A stretch of 64,000 bases of DNA from a candidate division FCPU426 bacterium (GCA_027366525.1 DAHXKG010000005.1:154510-218509), one strand, 5' to 3'; shown: positions 17,382 to 26,802, numbered from the stretch's first letter. Numbers and translations are program-made. The notes: a model not told the origin generated them from the letters alone.

Positions 17382-18953
17382 TTGGAAAGTAAAAATATTC
17401 GAATCAAGCGTGCGCTATTAAGTGTTTCAGATAAAACAGGATTAATTGAACTGGCTAAAGGATTAATTCGATGGAATGTTGAGTTGATTTCAACAGGTGG
17501 AACAGAGCAACATTTGGTTCAAGCTGGCATAAAACCTAGAAATATTTCTGAAGTAACAGATTTCCCTGAAATTTTAGATGGACGTGTAAAAACACTACAT
17601 CCCATGATTCATGGCGGAATTTTGGCCATACGTGATTCAAACAAACACATGGAAACAATTCAAAAAGAAGGGATACCACTGATTGATTTGGTGTGCATTA
17701 ATCTTTATCCTTTTGGTGATATTATTCAAAATCCGCAATGTTCTCTTAATGAGGCCATTGAAAATATTGATATCGGTGGGCCTTCATTGTTGCGATCAGC
17801 ATCAAAAAATTTTCGTGATGTTGTGGTTTTAAGTTCTCCCCAAGATTATGCTGCCCTTTTAAAAGAAATGGATGAAAATCAAGGAGCAGTTTCATTATCA
17901 TTACGTGAAAAATTTGCAGTTAAATCGTTTAGTTATACCGCGCAATATGATTCAACAATATTTAATTTTTTTAATCAAAAATTTCAAAATGAGATTACTC
18001 CAACATATTTTGTTTTTTCTGGTAAAAAAATTCAAGAAATGCGATATGGCGAAAATCCACATCAAAAAGCTGCATTTTATGCAGAGCCGGCATCACAAGA
18101 ACCAAGTTTAACTCATATGATTCAACACCAAGGCAAGGAATTGTCATATAACAATATTGTTGATTCGGATTCAGCACTTAATTTGATTTCTGAATTTACT
18201 TCTCCTGCTTTATGTATTGTTAAACATACGAACCCATGTGGAGTTGCAATAGATGCCAATATCCACGATGCTTTTCTTAAAGCATGGTCAACGGATCCTA
18301 TTTCTGCTTTTGGTGGAATTATTGCCGTAAATCAATTGGTTTCTGCAAATCTGGCAGAGTTAATATTGGAAAAATTAAAGTTCTTTGAAATTATTTTGGC
18401 ACCTGCCTATGAAAAAGAAGCTTTGATTTTTTTTTCAAAACGACCTCAGTTAAGAGTGCTAGAAATTCCCTCCTCCAAACAGTCAATTAATGGTTTCGTG
18501 TATGATTTTAAAAAAGTCAATGGGGGATTTTTAGTTCAAACCAAAGATAGTTTAAATGAATCAATAGAAAGTTATCAAGTAGTAACTAAGACAGTTCCCA
18601 CTAAAATTATTTTTGAACAAATGATTTTTGGATGGAAAGTAGTTAAACATATTAAATCAAATGGAATTATTTTAGTTAAAGACGGCAAAAGTGTTGGAAT
18701 TGGCGTGGGTCAAACTAGTCGAGTAGGCTCTTTAGAAATTGCAATACGGCAGGCTGAAATGCGAGCAAATGAATCTGTAATGGCGTCAGATGCTTTATTA
18801 CCATTTAGTGATAGCGTGGAACTTTGTAAAAAGCACGGCATTTGCGGTATTATTCAAACAGGTGGGAGTGTCAGAGATAAAGAGGTCATTGAATCTGCAG
18901 ATGAAGCAGGTATTCCGATGGTGTTTACTGGGATTAGACATTTTAAGCATTAA
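17382..18953 (+). CDS. purH: Bifunctional AICAR transformylase/IMP cyclohydrolase PurH
   Basis: PurH carries out the last two steps to IMP. The 523 residues contain an N-terminal MGS-like IMP cyclohydrolase domain (about 1-200: LLSVSDKTGL, STGGT, DGRVKTLHPMIHGG) and a C-terminal AICAR transformylase domain (MRYGENPHQKAAFY, IVKHTNPCG with the catalytic Lys-His pair). The TTG start at 17382 has an upstream AGAGGA. It follows purN and precedes purD by 46 nt. Confidence 0.97.
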   Translation: MESKNIRIKRALLSVSDKTGLIELAKGLIRWNVELISTGGTEQHLVQAGIKPRNISEVTDFPEILDGRVKTLHPMIHGGILAIRDSNKHMETIQKEGIPLIDLVCINLYPFGDIIQNPQCSLNEAIENIDIGGPSLLRSASKNFRDVVVLSSPQDYAALLKEMDENQGAVSLSLREKFAVKSFSYTAQYDSTIFNFFNQKFQNEITPTYFVFSGKKIQEMRYGENPHQKAAFYAEPASQEPSLTHMIQHQGKELSYNNIVDSDSALNLISEFTSPALCIVKHTNPCGVAIDANIHDAFLKAWSTDPISAFGGIIAVNQLVSANLAELILEKLKFFEIILAPAYEKEALIFFSKRPQLRVLEIPSSKQSINGFVYDFKKVNGGFLVQTKDSLNESIESYQVVTKTVPTKIIFEQMIFGWKVVKHIKSNGIILVKDGKSVGIGVGQTSRVGSLEIAIRQAEMRANESVMASDALLPFSDSVELCKKHGICGIIQTGGSVRDKEVIESADEAGIPMVFTGIRHFKH

Positions 18954-18999
18954 TGGATAAAATTCGATAAAGTCTTTAATTCAAATCAGGGAAATTTCA

Positions 19000-20550
19000 A
19001 TGGAAATACTAGGTGCAATCATCGGAAGTATTATTGTTGTTGCTGTAATCAGTTTTGGATTATATAAAATTTTTTTAAAAAATAGAAAATTCATGATTAT
19101 GGCCATGGTACTTGAGTGTATTTTATCCATAATTCTCATATTTAATTGGAGTATGATTTTTCCGCTTCAACTTTTAATGATTTTAATAATATTTACAATT
19201 ATGATATCTTTCTTGTGTATTTTTATTTTCCCGGTTAAATCGCGAGTAAGTCAAAACCTCAATAAAGCTAATTTCCCATTGAAAATTTTAATAATTGGAA
19301 ATGGTGGGAGAGAGCATGCCATTGCTCATGGTTTGTTGCAAACAAGAAAAAATTTGCAATTGATTTTTGCACCTGGAAATGGAGGACTGGAAAGAATTTC
19401 TACTAAATGTATTCCCGTAGAATTAACGGATGTCTCGAAGATGGTTCAAATTGCAACAAGTGTTAATCCAGATTTAGTTATTGTTGGGCCTGAAATACCA
19501 TTATCTTTAGGGTTGGTCGATGAATTAAATAAAAAAGGCATTAACGCGTTTGGCCCTAATCAAAAGGCGGCACAGCTGGAATCGAGTAAAAAATTTACAA
19601 AACAGTTATTATTAGAAAACAATATACCGACAGCGTTTGCGGAATCCTTTAGTGCAACGACCAAGGCCCTCGATTATGTCAAGATTCAAAGATTTCCGAT
19701 TGTTGTTAAAGCAGATGGATTGGCAGCTGGAAAAGGTGTCACAATCTGTCTGAATTTTGAAGAGGCCTACCAAGCGATAAAGATGGCCTTGGATGAGAAT
19801 ATTTTTCATCAACCGCAACCAACTGTTTTAATAGAAGAATATTTGACAGGAGAAGAAGCATCATTGTTACTGTTTTGTTCCAATGATCAAGTTATTCCCA
19901 TGGTATCGGCAAAAGATCACAAAAGAATTTTTGATGGCGATCAAGGGCCGAATACTGGTGGAATGGGGGCTTATTCTCCAAGTACGGCAATGTCAGAGGC
20001 GATGGTCTTGAAAGTTATCCAGGAAATTATTCAACCCACAATTCAAGCTTTACAAAAGCGTGATATTGTTTTTAAAGGTGTTTTATATGCTGGATTAATG
20101 ATTACAGAGCAAGGTCCTAAGTTGATTGAATATAATTGTCGGTTTGGAGATCCAGAGACCCAGGTGATTTTGCCCCGATTGGAAACAGACTTATTAGAAG
20201 TACTTTATTCAGTAACCAACGAAACATTGAAAAATCAGGTATTAACTTGGAATCCAAAAGCTTCGGCATGTGTTGTTCTAGCCTCAAAAGGTTATCCCGG
20301 GGCTTATCAAATTGGGAAACAAATTCAAGGGATTGAAAAATTAAGCACTTTAGAAGATATTTATACCTTTCATGCCGGAACTCAATTTCGGAATGGCGAG
20401 TTTTGGACTTCCGGTGGTAGGGTTTTAAACATAGTAGGACTTGCTGATAATTTGCCATCTGCTTTGAAAAAAACTTATGATGCAGTTAATCAAATCCATT
20501 TTGATGGAATGCAATATAGAAAAGATATTGGTCAAACAGGAAGGATTTAA
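19000..20550 (+). CDS. purD: Phosphoribosylamine-glycine ligase PurD with an N-terminal three-helix membrane extension
   Basis: PurD joins glycine to phosphoribosylamine. Residues 94-516 are a complete ATP-grasp PurD (ILIIGNGGREHAIAHG, VIVGPEIPL, KADGLAAGKGV, DGDQGPNTGGMGAYSP, NCRFGDPE). Before it lie 93 residues of a different kind: three hydrophobic helices at about 3-26, 31-53 and 55-78, then a short polar linker. The ATG at 19000 has AGGG 9 nt upstream. Leu94 is encoded by TTG (19279) and would give a canonical PurD start, but no ribosome binding site precedes it. Either PurD is membrane-tethered here, or the domain is cytosolic from a weak internal TTG and the ORF joins two genes. Confidence 0.9.
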   Translation: MEILGAIIGSIIVVAVISFGLYKIFLKNRKFMIMAMVLECILSIILIFNWSMIFPLQLLMILIIFTIMISFLCIFIFPVKSRVSQNLNKANFPLKILIIGNGGREHAIAHGLLQTRKNLQLIFAPGNGGLERISTKCIPVELTDVSKMVQIATSVNPDLVIVGPEIPLSLGLVDELNKKGINAFGPNQKAAQLESSKKFTKQLLLENNIPTAFAESFSATTKALDYVKIQRFPIVVKADGLAAGKGVTICLNFEEAYQAIKMALDENIFHQPQPTVLIEEYLTGEEASLLLFCSNDQVIPMVSAKDHKRIFDGDQGPNTGGMGAYSPSTAMSEAMVLKVIQEIIQPTIQALQKRDIVFKGVLYAGLMITEQGPKLIEYNCRFGDPETQVILPRLETDLLEVLYSVTNETLKNQVLTWNPKASACVVLASKGYPGAYQIGKQIQGIEKLSTLEDIYTFHAGTQFRNGEFWTSGGRVLNIVGLADNLPSALKKTYDAVNQIHFDGMQYRKDIGQTGRI

Positions 20551-20635
20551 TAAAATTTTATCCTATAATATTTTCAGTAATTAGTTACAATATTTGATAG
20601 ATAGTTTATTATTTTATTTATAGAAGAGATGCATA

Positions 20636-21268
20636 ATGAACTCTAAAACGGTAACAAATTCGAACTTATTGGAAATAATATCTGTTTTAAAAAAAGGTGG
20701 AGTTGCTATTTTCCCAACAGATACAGTGTATACAATCGGAGCGTCAATTAAACAACCGGAAGCGTTAAAAAAAATATTTAAAATTAAGGAACGTAATATA
20801 ACGCAGTCATTGCCACTTTTAATTTCACGACCTGAAGTTGCGCTGGAAATTGCGGATATTCAAGAGTCCGCGATGTCTTTTTTCAAAAAAATATGGCCGA
20901 GTTGTTGGACATTTATTTTAAAAGCTAAAGTCCAATTAAATCCTGGCTTAGTAGGTCCAGATGGAACAGTTGCGTTGAGATGCCCCAATCATAGTGAAGC
21001 CTTAGAAATTTTGCGCAGTACAGGTGAAACTTTAGCAGTCAGCAGCGCCAATATTTCCGGAGAAAAAAGTCCAATACGATTTGAAGAGGTTGCAGAAGAA
21101 TTGATTGATCAAGTGGATATTGTTTTAGATGCAGGACCTACTTCACTAGGTGGGCAATCAGCTATTGCACGATTAACGGATCAAAAATTCGAGCTAATTC
21201 GATCGGGTTGTGTTTCAGAAGATGAGATTCAGCGTGTTCAACTTCTTTTTGAGAATCAGATAAAGTAG
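20636..21268 (+). CDS. tsaC: L-threonylcarbamoyladenylate synthase (Sua5/YciO/YrdC family)
   Basis: This enzyme makes threonylcarbamoyl-AMP from threonine, bicarbonate and ATP, the precursor of the t6A37 modification of ANN-reading tRNAs. The 210 residues carry the family core GVAIFPTDTVYTIGA, KIKERN (KxR motif) and AVSSANISGEKSP. It lacks the extra C-terminal Sua5 domain, so it is the short TsaC type. The other t6A genes are not in the window. It starts a housekeeping block after a gap of 85 nt. Confidence 0.92.
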   Translation: MNSKTVTNSNLLEIISVLKKGGVAIFPTDTVYTIGASIKQPEALKKIFKIKERNITQSLPLLISRPEVALEIADIQESAMSFFKKIWPSCWTFILKAKVQLNPGLVGPDGTVALRCPNHSEALEILRSTGETLAVSSANISGEKSPIRFEEVAEELIDQVDIVLDAGPTSLGGQSAIARLTDQKFELIRSGCVSEDEIQRVQLLFENQIK

Positions 21269-21290
21269 TTTTTATTTTAAGGAAAGTTTT

Positions 21291-21737
21291 GTGTCAACAA
21301 ATGTGTTGTTTGTTTGTACGGGCAATATTTGCAGAAGCCCCATTGCCGAAGGAATATTAAAAAAGTTGATATTTGATAAAAATAGATCGATGCAAATTTC
21401 TTCATCGGGTATTTTGGCAATAGACGGAATGCCAGCTTCGTTAGAAGCTCAAAAAGTATGTCAAGAAATTCAAGTAGATATCTCCAAACATAAGAGTCAG
21501 ACTTTAACGCGAGAGTTAATTTTAAAAAGTGATTGTATTTTAACAATGACCCAAAATCAGTACTGGACGATTTTAGATAGATTACCGCATCTTCAGTCCA
21601 AGGTGCATTTATTGTCGAATTTTTCATACAACACAAATGAGAATATTCTTGATCCGATGGGGAAGGATCTGGATTATTATCGAGAAGTTCGAGATCAAAT
21701 TTTTAAATATGTTTATCGATTAATAGATCAATTTTGA
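21291..21737 (+). CDS. Low-molecular-weight protein-tyrosine-phosphatase family protein
   Basis: The 148-residue product has the active-site P-loop at its N terminus: VCTGNICRSP, with nucleophile Cys9, Arg15 and Ser16. The general-acid loop DPMGKD (Asp121) is near the C terminus, so it is probably catalytically intact. Members act as phosphotyrosine phosphatases (often regulating polysaccharide export), arginine phosphatases or arsenate reductases; the sequence alone does not decide. The GTG start follows AAGGAAAG. Since the neighbours are tsaC and rpiB, which form a common trio with such phosphatases, a general housekeeping role is plausible. Confidence 0.88.
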   Translation: MSTNVLFVCTGNICRSPIAEGILKKLIFDKNRSMQISSSGILAIDGMPASLEAQKVCQEIQVDISKHKSQTLTRELILKSDCILTMTQNQYWTILDRLPHLQSKVHLLSNFSYNTNENILDPMGKDLDYYREVRDQIFKYVYRLIDQF

Positions 21738-21768
21738 TTTTATTATTTTAGATTCATGAAGGAAGATT

Positions 21769-22242
21769 ATGAAAATTGCAATTGGTGCGGATCATGCTGG
21801 GTTTGTAACCAAAGCTGAATTAATTAAAAATTTGAAATCATGGCAACATGAAATTACAGATGTTGGAACGTTTACTTTAGAGGCCACTGATTATCCACTT
21901 TTTGCTCTTAAAGTTGGTGAGGCCGTTGCGTCCAATAAAGTTGAACGAGGCATTTTAATTTGTGGCAATGGTATTGGCATGTCCATTGTTGCAAATAAAA
22001 TTCCCGGTATTCGTGCGGCCCTTGTATTAAATGAAAAAATAGCAGTTCAGACGCGTGAACATAATGACTCCAATATTTTAGTTTTGGCTGGAAGAGAAAT
22101 TGAGGTTGCTGAAAATATTAAAATTACTCAAATCTGGTTGACAACCCAATTTTCATTTGCAGAGAGGCATGTTCGTAGAATTAAATTAATTAATCGTATT
22201 GAAAAGCATATCACGGATCATGACGATAATATTTTTGATTGA
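21769..22242 (+). CDS. rpiB: Ribose-5-phosphate isomerase B RpiB
   Basis: RpiB interconverts ribose 5-phosphate and ribulose 5-phosphate, feeding PRPP for the purine genes upstream. The 157 residues have the start KIAIGADHAGF (Asp8, His9), the GILICGNGIGMSI loop with the catalytic Cys65, and TREHNDSN with His98. The residue after CG is Asn rather than the more common Thr. Length and the remaining active-site residues are normal. It converges with rpmB. Confidence 0.92.
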   Translation: MKIAIGADHAGFVTKAELIKNLKSWQHEITDVGTFTLEATDYPLFALKVGEAVASNKVERGILICGNGIGMSIVANKIPGIRAALVLNEKIAVQTREHNDSNILVLAGREIEVAENIKITQIWLTTQFSFAERHVRRIKLINRIEKHITDHDDNIFD

Positions 22243-22355
22243 GTGATACTAACTAAATAAAAGACCGGTAATTGAGATTGAAATTTGGTTAAATCAGTTC
22301 AAGAAAATAAGTGATTATTGAGCAATCTTGAAAAGCGCTTCAAACTTATTAGCAA

Positions 22356-22616
22356 TTATGATACTTTGGAAACCGTTGAGGGTAGCGTTAATCGTTTTTT
22401 CACTAATCCAGAACGCAAACAACGTGTACATACACGTAAACGTTGTGAAGTTCCATTAATTATAGCACGAACTATTTGAAGATTTGGCATTTGCCGCCGT
22501 GTAGCTGCACCCGTAATGTTTAGTCCAATGCCGCCTTCTTTTTTAGGCTTGCCTCGTCGGGTGATTTTCCGAGCATGAATAGGTTTCTTTTGGCAAATGT
22601 CACAAACTTTTGACAT
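22356..22616 (-). CDS. rpmB: 50S ribosomal protein L28
   Basis: Small basic ribosomal protein of 86 residues on the minus strand. The paired motifs VCDICQKKP near the start and RVCTRCLRSG near the end are the zinc-binding (C+) form. GGAG lies just upstream of the ATG. It is one of only two convincing minus-strand genes in the window. Its likely promoter is at 22648-22677. Confidence 0.95.
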   Translation of the reverse strand: MSKVCDICQKKPIHARKITRRGKPKKEGGIGLNITGAATRRQMPNLQIVRAIINGTSQRLRVCTRCLRSGLVKKRLTLPSTVSKVS

Positions 22617-22647
22617 GGGTTACTCCTAGAGATTTTTTGAAGTCGCT

Positions 22648-22677
22648 ATTATACTCAAGTTGATTTAAAATATTCAA
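22648..22677 (-). promoter_or_regulatory. Predicted sigma-70 promoter of rpmB
   Basis: On the minus strand, TTGAAT (22677-22672) and a perfect TATAAT (22653-22648) are spaced by 18 bp and point toward rpmB, leaving a leader of about 25 nt that contains the ribosome binding site. Confidence 0.7.
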
Positions 22678-22702
22678 GAAAATTTTACTATAAAAAAAAA
22701 CC

Positions 22703-25048
22703 ATGTTTGAAAATTACTTTTCAATAATTAAGGCAGAAATTGCACATGATTTAGATAATAGATCTTCTGTAGGTGGGTTTGATGCCCACCTGATGAAGTT
22801 AATTCAGGAACAATTGAATCAGATTGCATCTGATTCAAAGTGGCTGGAACTTTTCATCCAAAAAAAGTTTGAATTTTCACAATATTTGACCTTATCAAAA
22901 AATGATCGAAAAAAATTGATTTTGGATTTTCGAAAACTATTAGTTCAATATGAAAATGAGATGACTCAAGATTCAGTAATATCAAAACGATTAAATTTAT
23001 TTGATCCAGCCTTTCCGAAAGTTCCCAAAATAAAACAAAACGCATTTGCTAGATTGGGATTGAACTCTGTTGAGGACTGTTTGCGGTTTATTCCTAAGTG
23101 GGTTTTAAATCGATCAGTGATAACGCCTATTGTCAATGCTTCTAAAGAATTAAAACCTTCTTTCATGCTTTTGCAAGTAAATTCAATTCAGAATTTTCAT
23201 CGGGCGAAGAAAACTATTTTAAAAATAACATTAAAAGATGAATCGGGATGGGTAACGTGGATTTGGTTTAATCGAATGTATCTGATGCGCGAGTTCGTGG
23301 TGGGACAGTGGATTATTTTGCATGATCAGATTGAAAATACGAGTTGGGGAATGCAAATTATTGGTCAAAATGGAAGTTATGCGATTTTGGATCAGAACGA
23401 GATCACTAAATTAAAAAACAACCATACAATAGTTATTTATTCAACTACTCCCACATTAACCCAAAATTTTTGGAAGGAACAGATCGATACGTTTTTGAAA
23501 ACAACAGATATCAAAGATCGGTTTAATCATTTATTGAATGCAAAATTCATGCATCTTTCAGAAGCTTTTAATCAAATACACTGCCCAGAAGATCAAAAAA
23601 AATTCGAGTTGGCTCGAAGACGATTAGCTTTAGATGAATTAGTGGCTTTGCGATTTTATTTTTTAAAAAATAAAAAACGATTAGAACAATGTCATAAATT
23701 GAGAAAATATGTATTTAATGGAGAAAAGATAAAAAAATTCAGAGAAATTATAGCGTTTGAATTGACGAAGGCCCAGCAGCGGGTATTAAGGGAAATTCGC
23801 GAAGACTTGGCAAATCCGTTCCCAATGAATCGATTACTACAGGGGGATGTGGGAAGTGGAAAAACAATTGTGGCACTAATTAGTATTTTATATGCCATTG
23901 ATTCCGGTGTTCAATGTGCTTTCATGGTTCCGACAGAAATCTTAGCCCAACAGCATTATAAAACATTAAAAAATTTATTAGGACCTTTGAAATTGGAATT
24001 ATCGCTGTTAACGTCCGAAAGTTCAGGATATGATCAAAAAAAAACATTAAATGATTTATCAAATGGGAAAATTGAATTGGTGATAGGAACGCATGCATTA
24101 ATTTCTTCAAACGTAAAGTTCAAAAATTTGGGCTTATTAATCATTGATGAGCGACACAAATTTGGAGTGGATCAAAGAGCTCGATTGGAAAAAAAAGGTA
24201 ATTTTCCTGATTCATTGATGATGACGGCAACCCCATTCCCACGCGCAATTACGTTAACGGAGTATGGTGATACCAATCTTTCTGTTTTGGATGAAAGACC
24301 TCGTGGGCGCAAGACGATTCAAACCGTTTGGAAATTGGATATTCAAAAACAAGAAGTGTATAATTTTATCAAACAGCAAGTTGCAAAGGGGGAACAAGCT
24401 TATTTTGTTTTTCCAGTTTTAGATGAGTCGACTATGAATTTGAAATCCGCAGTGCAGATGTTCAAAACAATGAAACAAGAAGTTTTTCATGAATTCCATT
24501 TAGGACTTTTGCATGGAAAATTATCCAAAGAAGAAAAAGACTTTATCATGCAAAGTTTTTTAAAGCATGAAATTCAAATTTTAATTTGTACAACGGTCAT
24601 CGAAGTGGGAATCGATGTTAAAAATGCCACAGTGATGGTCATTCAAAATGCAGAAAGATTTGGGCTGGCCCAACTTCATCAATTGCGCGGCCGGGTAGGA
24701 CGCGGAGAGGCTCAATCGTATTGTTTCCTTTTAACTCCGCCGAGAATTAGTGCGGATGCTAAAATAAGAATGCAGGCTATGGAAACAATAGCAGATGGTT
24801 TTAAATTATCCGAGTTGGATCTTCAGTTGCGGGGTCCGGGAGATATTTTTGGAATTCATCAATCTGGTAAAAATGAAGGAGGGATTTTGGATTTATTTTC
24901 CGATATAGATTTGATTTCAAAAGCAGATGATATTTCGCGAACGCTTTTCAATCAAGATCCTAATTTAAGCAATGTAGAGAATTTTGAGTTTGAAAAATTT
25001 TTTAATAATAAATTTAAGAATAAATTTGAATTGGCTTCATTTTCATAA
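22703..25048 (+). CDS. recG: ATP-dependent DNA helicase RecG
   Basis: RecG remodels stalled replication forks and branched DNA. The 781-residue protein has an N-terminal wedge (OB-fold) region with an extension (about 1-300) and then the helicase core: Walker A GDVGSGKT (381-388), a DERH Walker B variant, TATPFPRAI, and motif VI in QLRGRVGRGEAQSYC. The motif II histidine box reads DERHKFG rather than the usual DEQHRFG. No clear ribosome binding site precedes the ATG, and the 5' region is very A-rich. rsmD starts 3 nt after its stop. Confidence 0.95.
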   Translation: MFENYFSIIKAEIAHDLDNRSSVGGFDAHLMKLIQEQLNQIASDSKWLELFIQKKFEFSQYLTLSKNDRKKLILDFRKLLVQYENEMTQDSVISKRLNLFDPAFPKVPKIKQNAFARLGLNSVEDCLRFIPKWVLNRSVITPIVNASKELKPSFMLLQVNSIQNFHRAKKTILKITLKDESGWVTWIWFNRMYLMREFVVGQWIILHDQIENTSWGMQIIGQNGSYAILDQNEITKLKNNHTIVIYSTTPTLTQNFWKEQIDTFLKTTDIKDRFNHLLNAKFMHLSEAFNQIHCPEDQKKFELARRRLALDELVALRFYFLKNKKRLEQCHKLRKYVFNGEKIKKFREIIAFELTKAQQRVLREIREDLANPFPMNRLLQGDVGSGKTIVALISILYAIDSGVQCAFMVPTEILAQQHYKTLKNLLGPLKLELSLLTSESSGYDQKKTLNDLSNGKIELVIGTHALISSNVKFKNLGLLIIDERHKFGVDQRARLEKKGNFPDSLMMTATPFPRAITLTEYGDTNLSVLDERPRGRKTIQTVWKLDIQKQEVYNFIKQQVAKGEQAYFVFPVLDESTMNLKSAVQMFKTMKQEVFHEFHLGLLHGKLSKEEKDFIMQSFLKHEIQILICTTVIEVGIDVKNATVMVIQNAERFGLAQLHQLRGRVGRGEAQSYCFLLTPPRISADAKIRMQAMETIADGFKLSELDLQLRGPGDIFGIHQSGKNEGGILDLFSDIDLISKADDISRTLFNQDPNLSNVENFEFEKFFNNKFKNKFELASFS

Positions 25049-25051
25049 CTT

Positions 25052-25621
25052 ATGCGAATTATATCTGGATTTTTTAAAAGTCGGAAAATTTCTATTCCAC
25101 CGGGTACTTCAATACGACCCACTGCAGATAAAGTAAAGGGAGCCATTTTTAATATCATTGGCTCAATTACTGATTTTTCTGTTTTGGATTTATATGCGGG
25201 AAGCGGTAATCTCGGATTGGAAGCCTTGAGCCGTGGCGCTAAAACAGTAACCTGGGTTGATCATTCCTTTAAAAGCATTTCCACGATTAAAGCAAATATT
25301 AAGGCATTGGCGCCGACGACAGTGATCCCAAATTGTGAATTAAATATTGTTTTGAATACAGTGGAGCGATCATTTGAATTTTTTTTTAAAAAAAAAATAA
25401 TATTTGATCTAATTCTAGCTGATCCTCCTTATAATCAAGGAGCATTAAAGAGTATCCAAAAACTTTTAATTCAATCACCAATTTTAAATAATAATGGAAT
25501 TTTAATAATTGAACATGGAGCCAAAGATACGGAACAGATAGAAGAATTCCAAAAGGCTTTACTAAGGCAGAATAGATATGGACAAACGATAGTATCGATT
25601 TTTAAAAATCCAAGTGTCTAA
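25052..25621 (+). CDS. rsmD: 16S rRNA (guanine-966-N2)-methyltransferase RsmD
   Basis: RsmD methylates G966 of 16S rRNA in the 30S subunit, using SAM. The 189 residues include MRIISGFFKSRKI, RPTADKVKGAIFN, the SAM-binding DLYAGSGNLGLEALSRGA and the N2-methyltransferase catalytic tetrapeptide DPPY (124-127). It lies between recG and coaD, a common order (rsmD-coaD). Confidence 0.94.
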   Translation: MRIISGFFKSRKISIPPGTSIRPTADKVKGAIFNIIGSITDFSVLDLYAGSGNLGLEALSRGAKTVTWVDHSFKSISTIKANIKALAPTTVIPNCELNIVLNTVERSFEFFFKKKIIFDLILADPPYNQGALKSIQKLLIQSPILNNNGILIIEHGAKDTEQIEEFQKALLRQNRYGQTIVSIFKNPSV

Positions 25622-25647
25622 ATTTTAAGCAATGAAGGAGCCAAAGT

Positions 25648-26166
25648 ATGCGAAAGAAAATTATTGGTCTATATCCTGGATCATTTGATCCAGTAACAAA
25701 TGGTCATTTAGACATTTCTTTTCGGGCGAGTAAACTGTGTGACATATTATATGTTGCGGTAGTAACGAACCCCAAAAAACAATCTTTTTTTAGTTTAGAA
25801 GATCGCATTGAATTTTTAAAAAGAAATTTTCAAGGCAAATCTCATATCCGAGTTTCTTCTTTTAATGGTCTTTTAGTTAATTATGCTAAAAAAATTAAAG
25901 CCTCTATTATTTTTAGAGGGTTGAGAGCGGTTTCCGACTTTGAATATGAGTTTCAAATGGCATTGATCAATCGAACGCTTTTTCAGAAAATTGAAACTGT
26001 ATTTTTAGTTCCAAGTGAAAAATACGTTTTTTTATCTTCTAGTGCGGTAAAAGAAGTGGCGCAATTAGGAGGGAATATAAAGAATTTTGTTCCACCCAAA
26101 ATCGTTCAATATATAAAAAAGAAAACAAAAAATACGGTTTCTGTTACAAAACCATTGCATTTTTAA
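25648..26166 (+). CDS. coaD: Phosphopantetheine adenylyltransferase CoaD
   Basis: CoaD makes dephospho-CoA from 4'-phosphopantetheine and ATP. The 172 residues have YPGSFDPVTNGHLDI with the TxGH motif (Thr17, His20), IFRGLRAVSDFEYEFQMA, and the C-terminal ATP-binding LSSSAVKEVA. An AAGGAG ribosome binding site precedes the ATG. It is followed by a promoter-bearing gap. Confidence 0.95.
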   Translation: MRKKIIGLYPGSFDPVTNGHLDISFRASKLCDILYVAVVTNPKKQSFFSLEDRIEFLKRNFQGKSHIRVSSFNGLLVNYAKKIKASIIFRGLRAVSDFEYEFQMALINRTLFQKIETVFLVPSEKYVFLSSSAVKEVAQLGGNIKNFVPPKIVQYIKKKTKNTVSVTKPLHF

Positions 26167-26221
26167 CAGAGGCAAAGTGTTTACTTGTTTGGATTTTATT
26201 GTAAAATGACACTGTATTAAC

Positions 26222-26250
26222 TTGACACTACTTTTTTCTATCAATATAAT
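26222..26250 (+). promoter_or_regulatory. Consensus sigma-70 promoter of the yceD-rpmF-plsX-fab operon
   Basis: A perfect TTGACA (26222-26227), a 17-bp spacer and a perfect TATAAT (26245-26250) lie about 33 nt upstream of the first gene. This is the strongest promoter match I saw in the window. No FapR-like inverted repeat is evident. Confidence 0.9.
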
Positions 26251-26283
26251 CCAACCCTGTTTATTAATTGGGTTTAAGGTCAA

Positions 26284-26802
26284 ATGATAAAAATAGGGCT
26301 ATCTGAACTAAGTGAAAATGAAGTAATTATTGAAAAAATTATACAGATTGCTACATTAGATGACAAAAATATACTAGCGATCTTTAGAGATCCTATAGAA
26401 ATTTATTTGAAGTTTAAGAAAAACAGTGAGGATGTTGTTTTCTTATGTGGGTGGGTTAAAGGGCAAATGAATTTGATTTGTGATAGATGTTTAGCTTCAT
26501 ATTCTTATTCATTTAAGTCGTTTATTGAAGTGCAGTACCAACGACCTGATAAGGAAAATGTACCTTACGAGGAAACATTATTTGAGATAGATACTGAATA
26601 TTTTACGGGTGATTTTTTAGATGTGTCGGACGTGATACGTCAAACGCTGATATTATCAATCCCAATTCATGCCTTATGTAATGAAAATTGTTTGGGTTTA
26701 TGTAATAGCTGTGGAAAAAGCTTAAAAGAGGGGCTGTGTCAATGCCAAGAGCTCAAGAGGGATTCAAGATGGGATGCATTGAAAAAATGGAAATTAGATT
26801 AA
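26284..26802 (+). CDS. yceD: YceD/DUF177 family protein
   Basis: Members of this family sit next to rpmF and are linked to large-subunit rRNA maturation; the exact activity is unsettled. The 172 residues contain the core CDRCLASYSYSF and a C-terminal cysteine-rich segment (CNENC, CNSCGKSL, CQCQE) that could bind zinc. They end with SRWDALKKW, typical of the family. It is the first gene after the consensus promoter, with rpmF 20 nt downstream. Confidence 0.88.
   Translation: MIKIGLSELSENEVIIEKIIQIATLDDKNILAIFRDPIEIYLKFKKNSEDVVFLCGWVKGQMNLICDRCLASYSYSFKSFIEVQYQRPDKENVPYEETLFEIDTEYFTGDFLDVSDVIRQTLILSIPIHALCNENCLGLCNSCGKSLKEGLCQCQELKRDSRWDALKKWKLD

Noticed and set aside
20117..20458. 113-codon minus-strand open frame inside purD
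   Set aside because: It lies wholly opposite a well-supported purD domain, has no ribosome binding site or recognisable motif, and matches the pattern of antisense shadow frames.
21961..21978. RpiB active-site loop reads CGNG where CGTG is usual
   Set aside because: The catalytic Cys, Asp/His and downstream HND are intact, and other sugar-isomerase relatives vary at this position, so inactivity cannot be claimed.
24145..24165. RecG motif DERH instead of DEQH
   Set aside because: A single conservative change in an otherwise complete helicase; not evidence of altered function.
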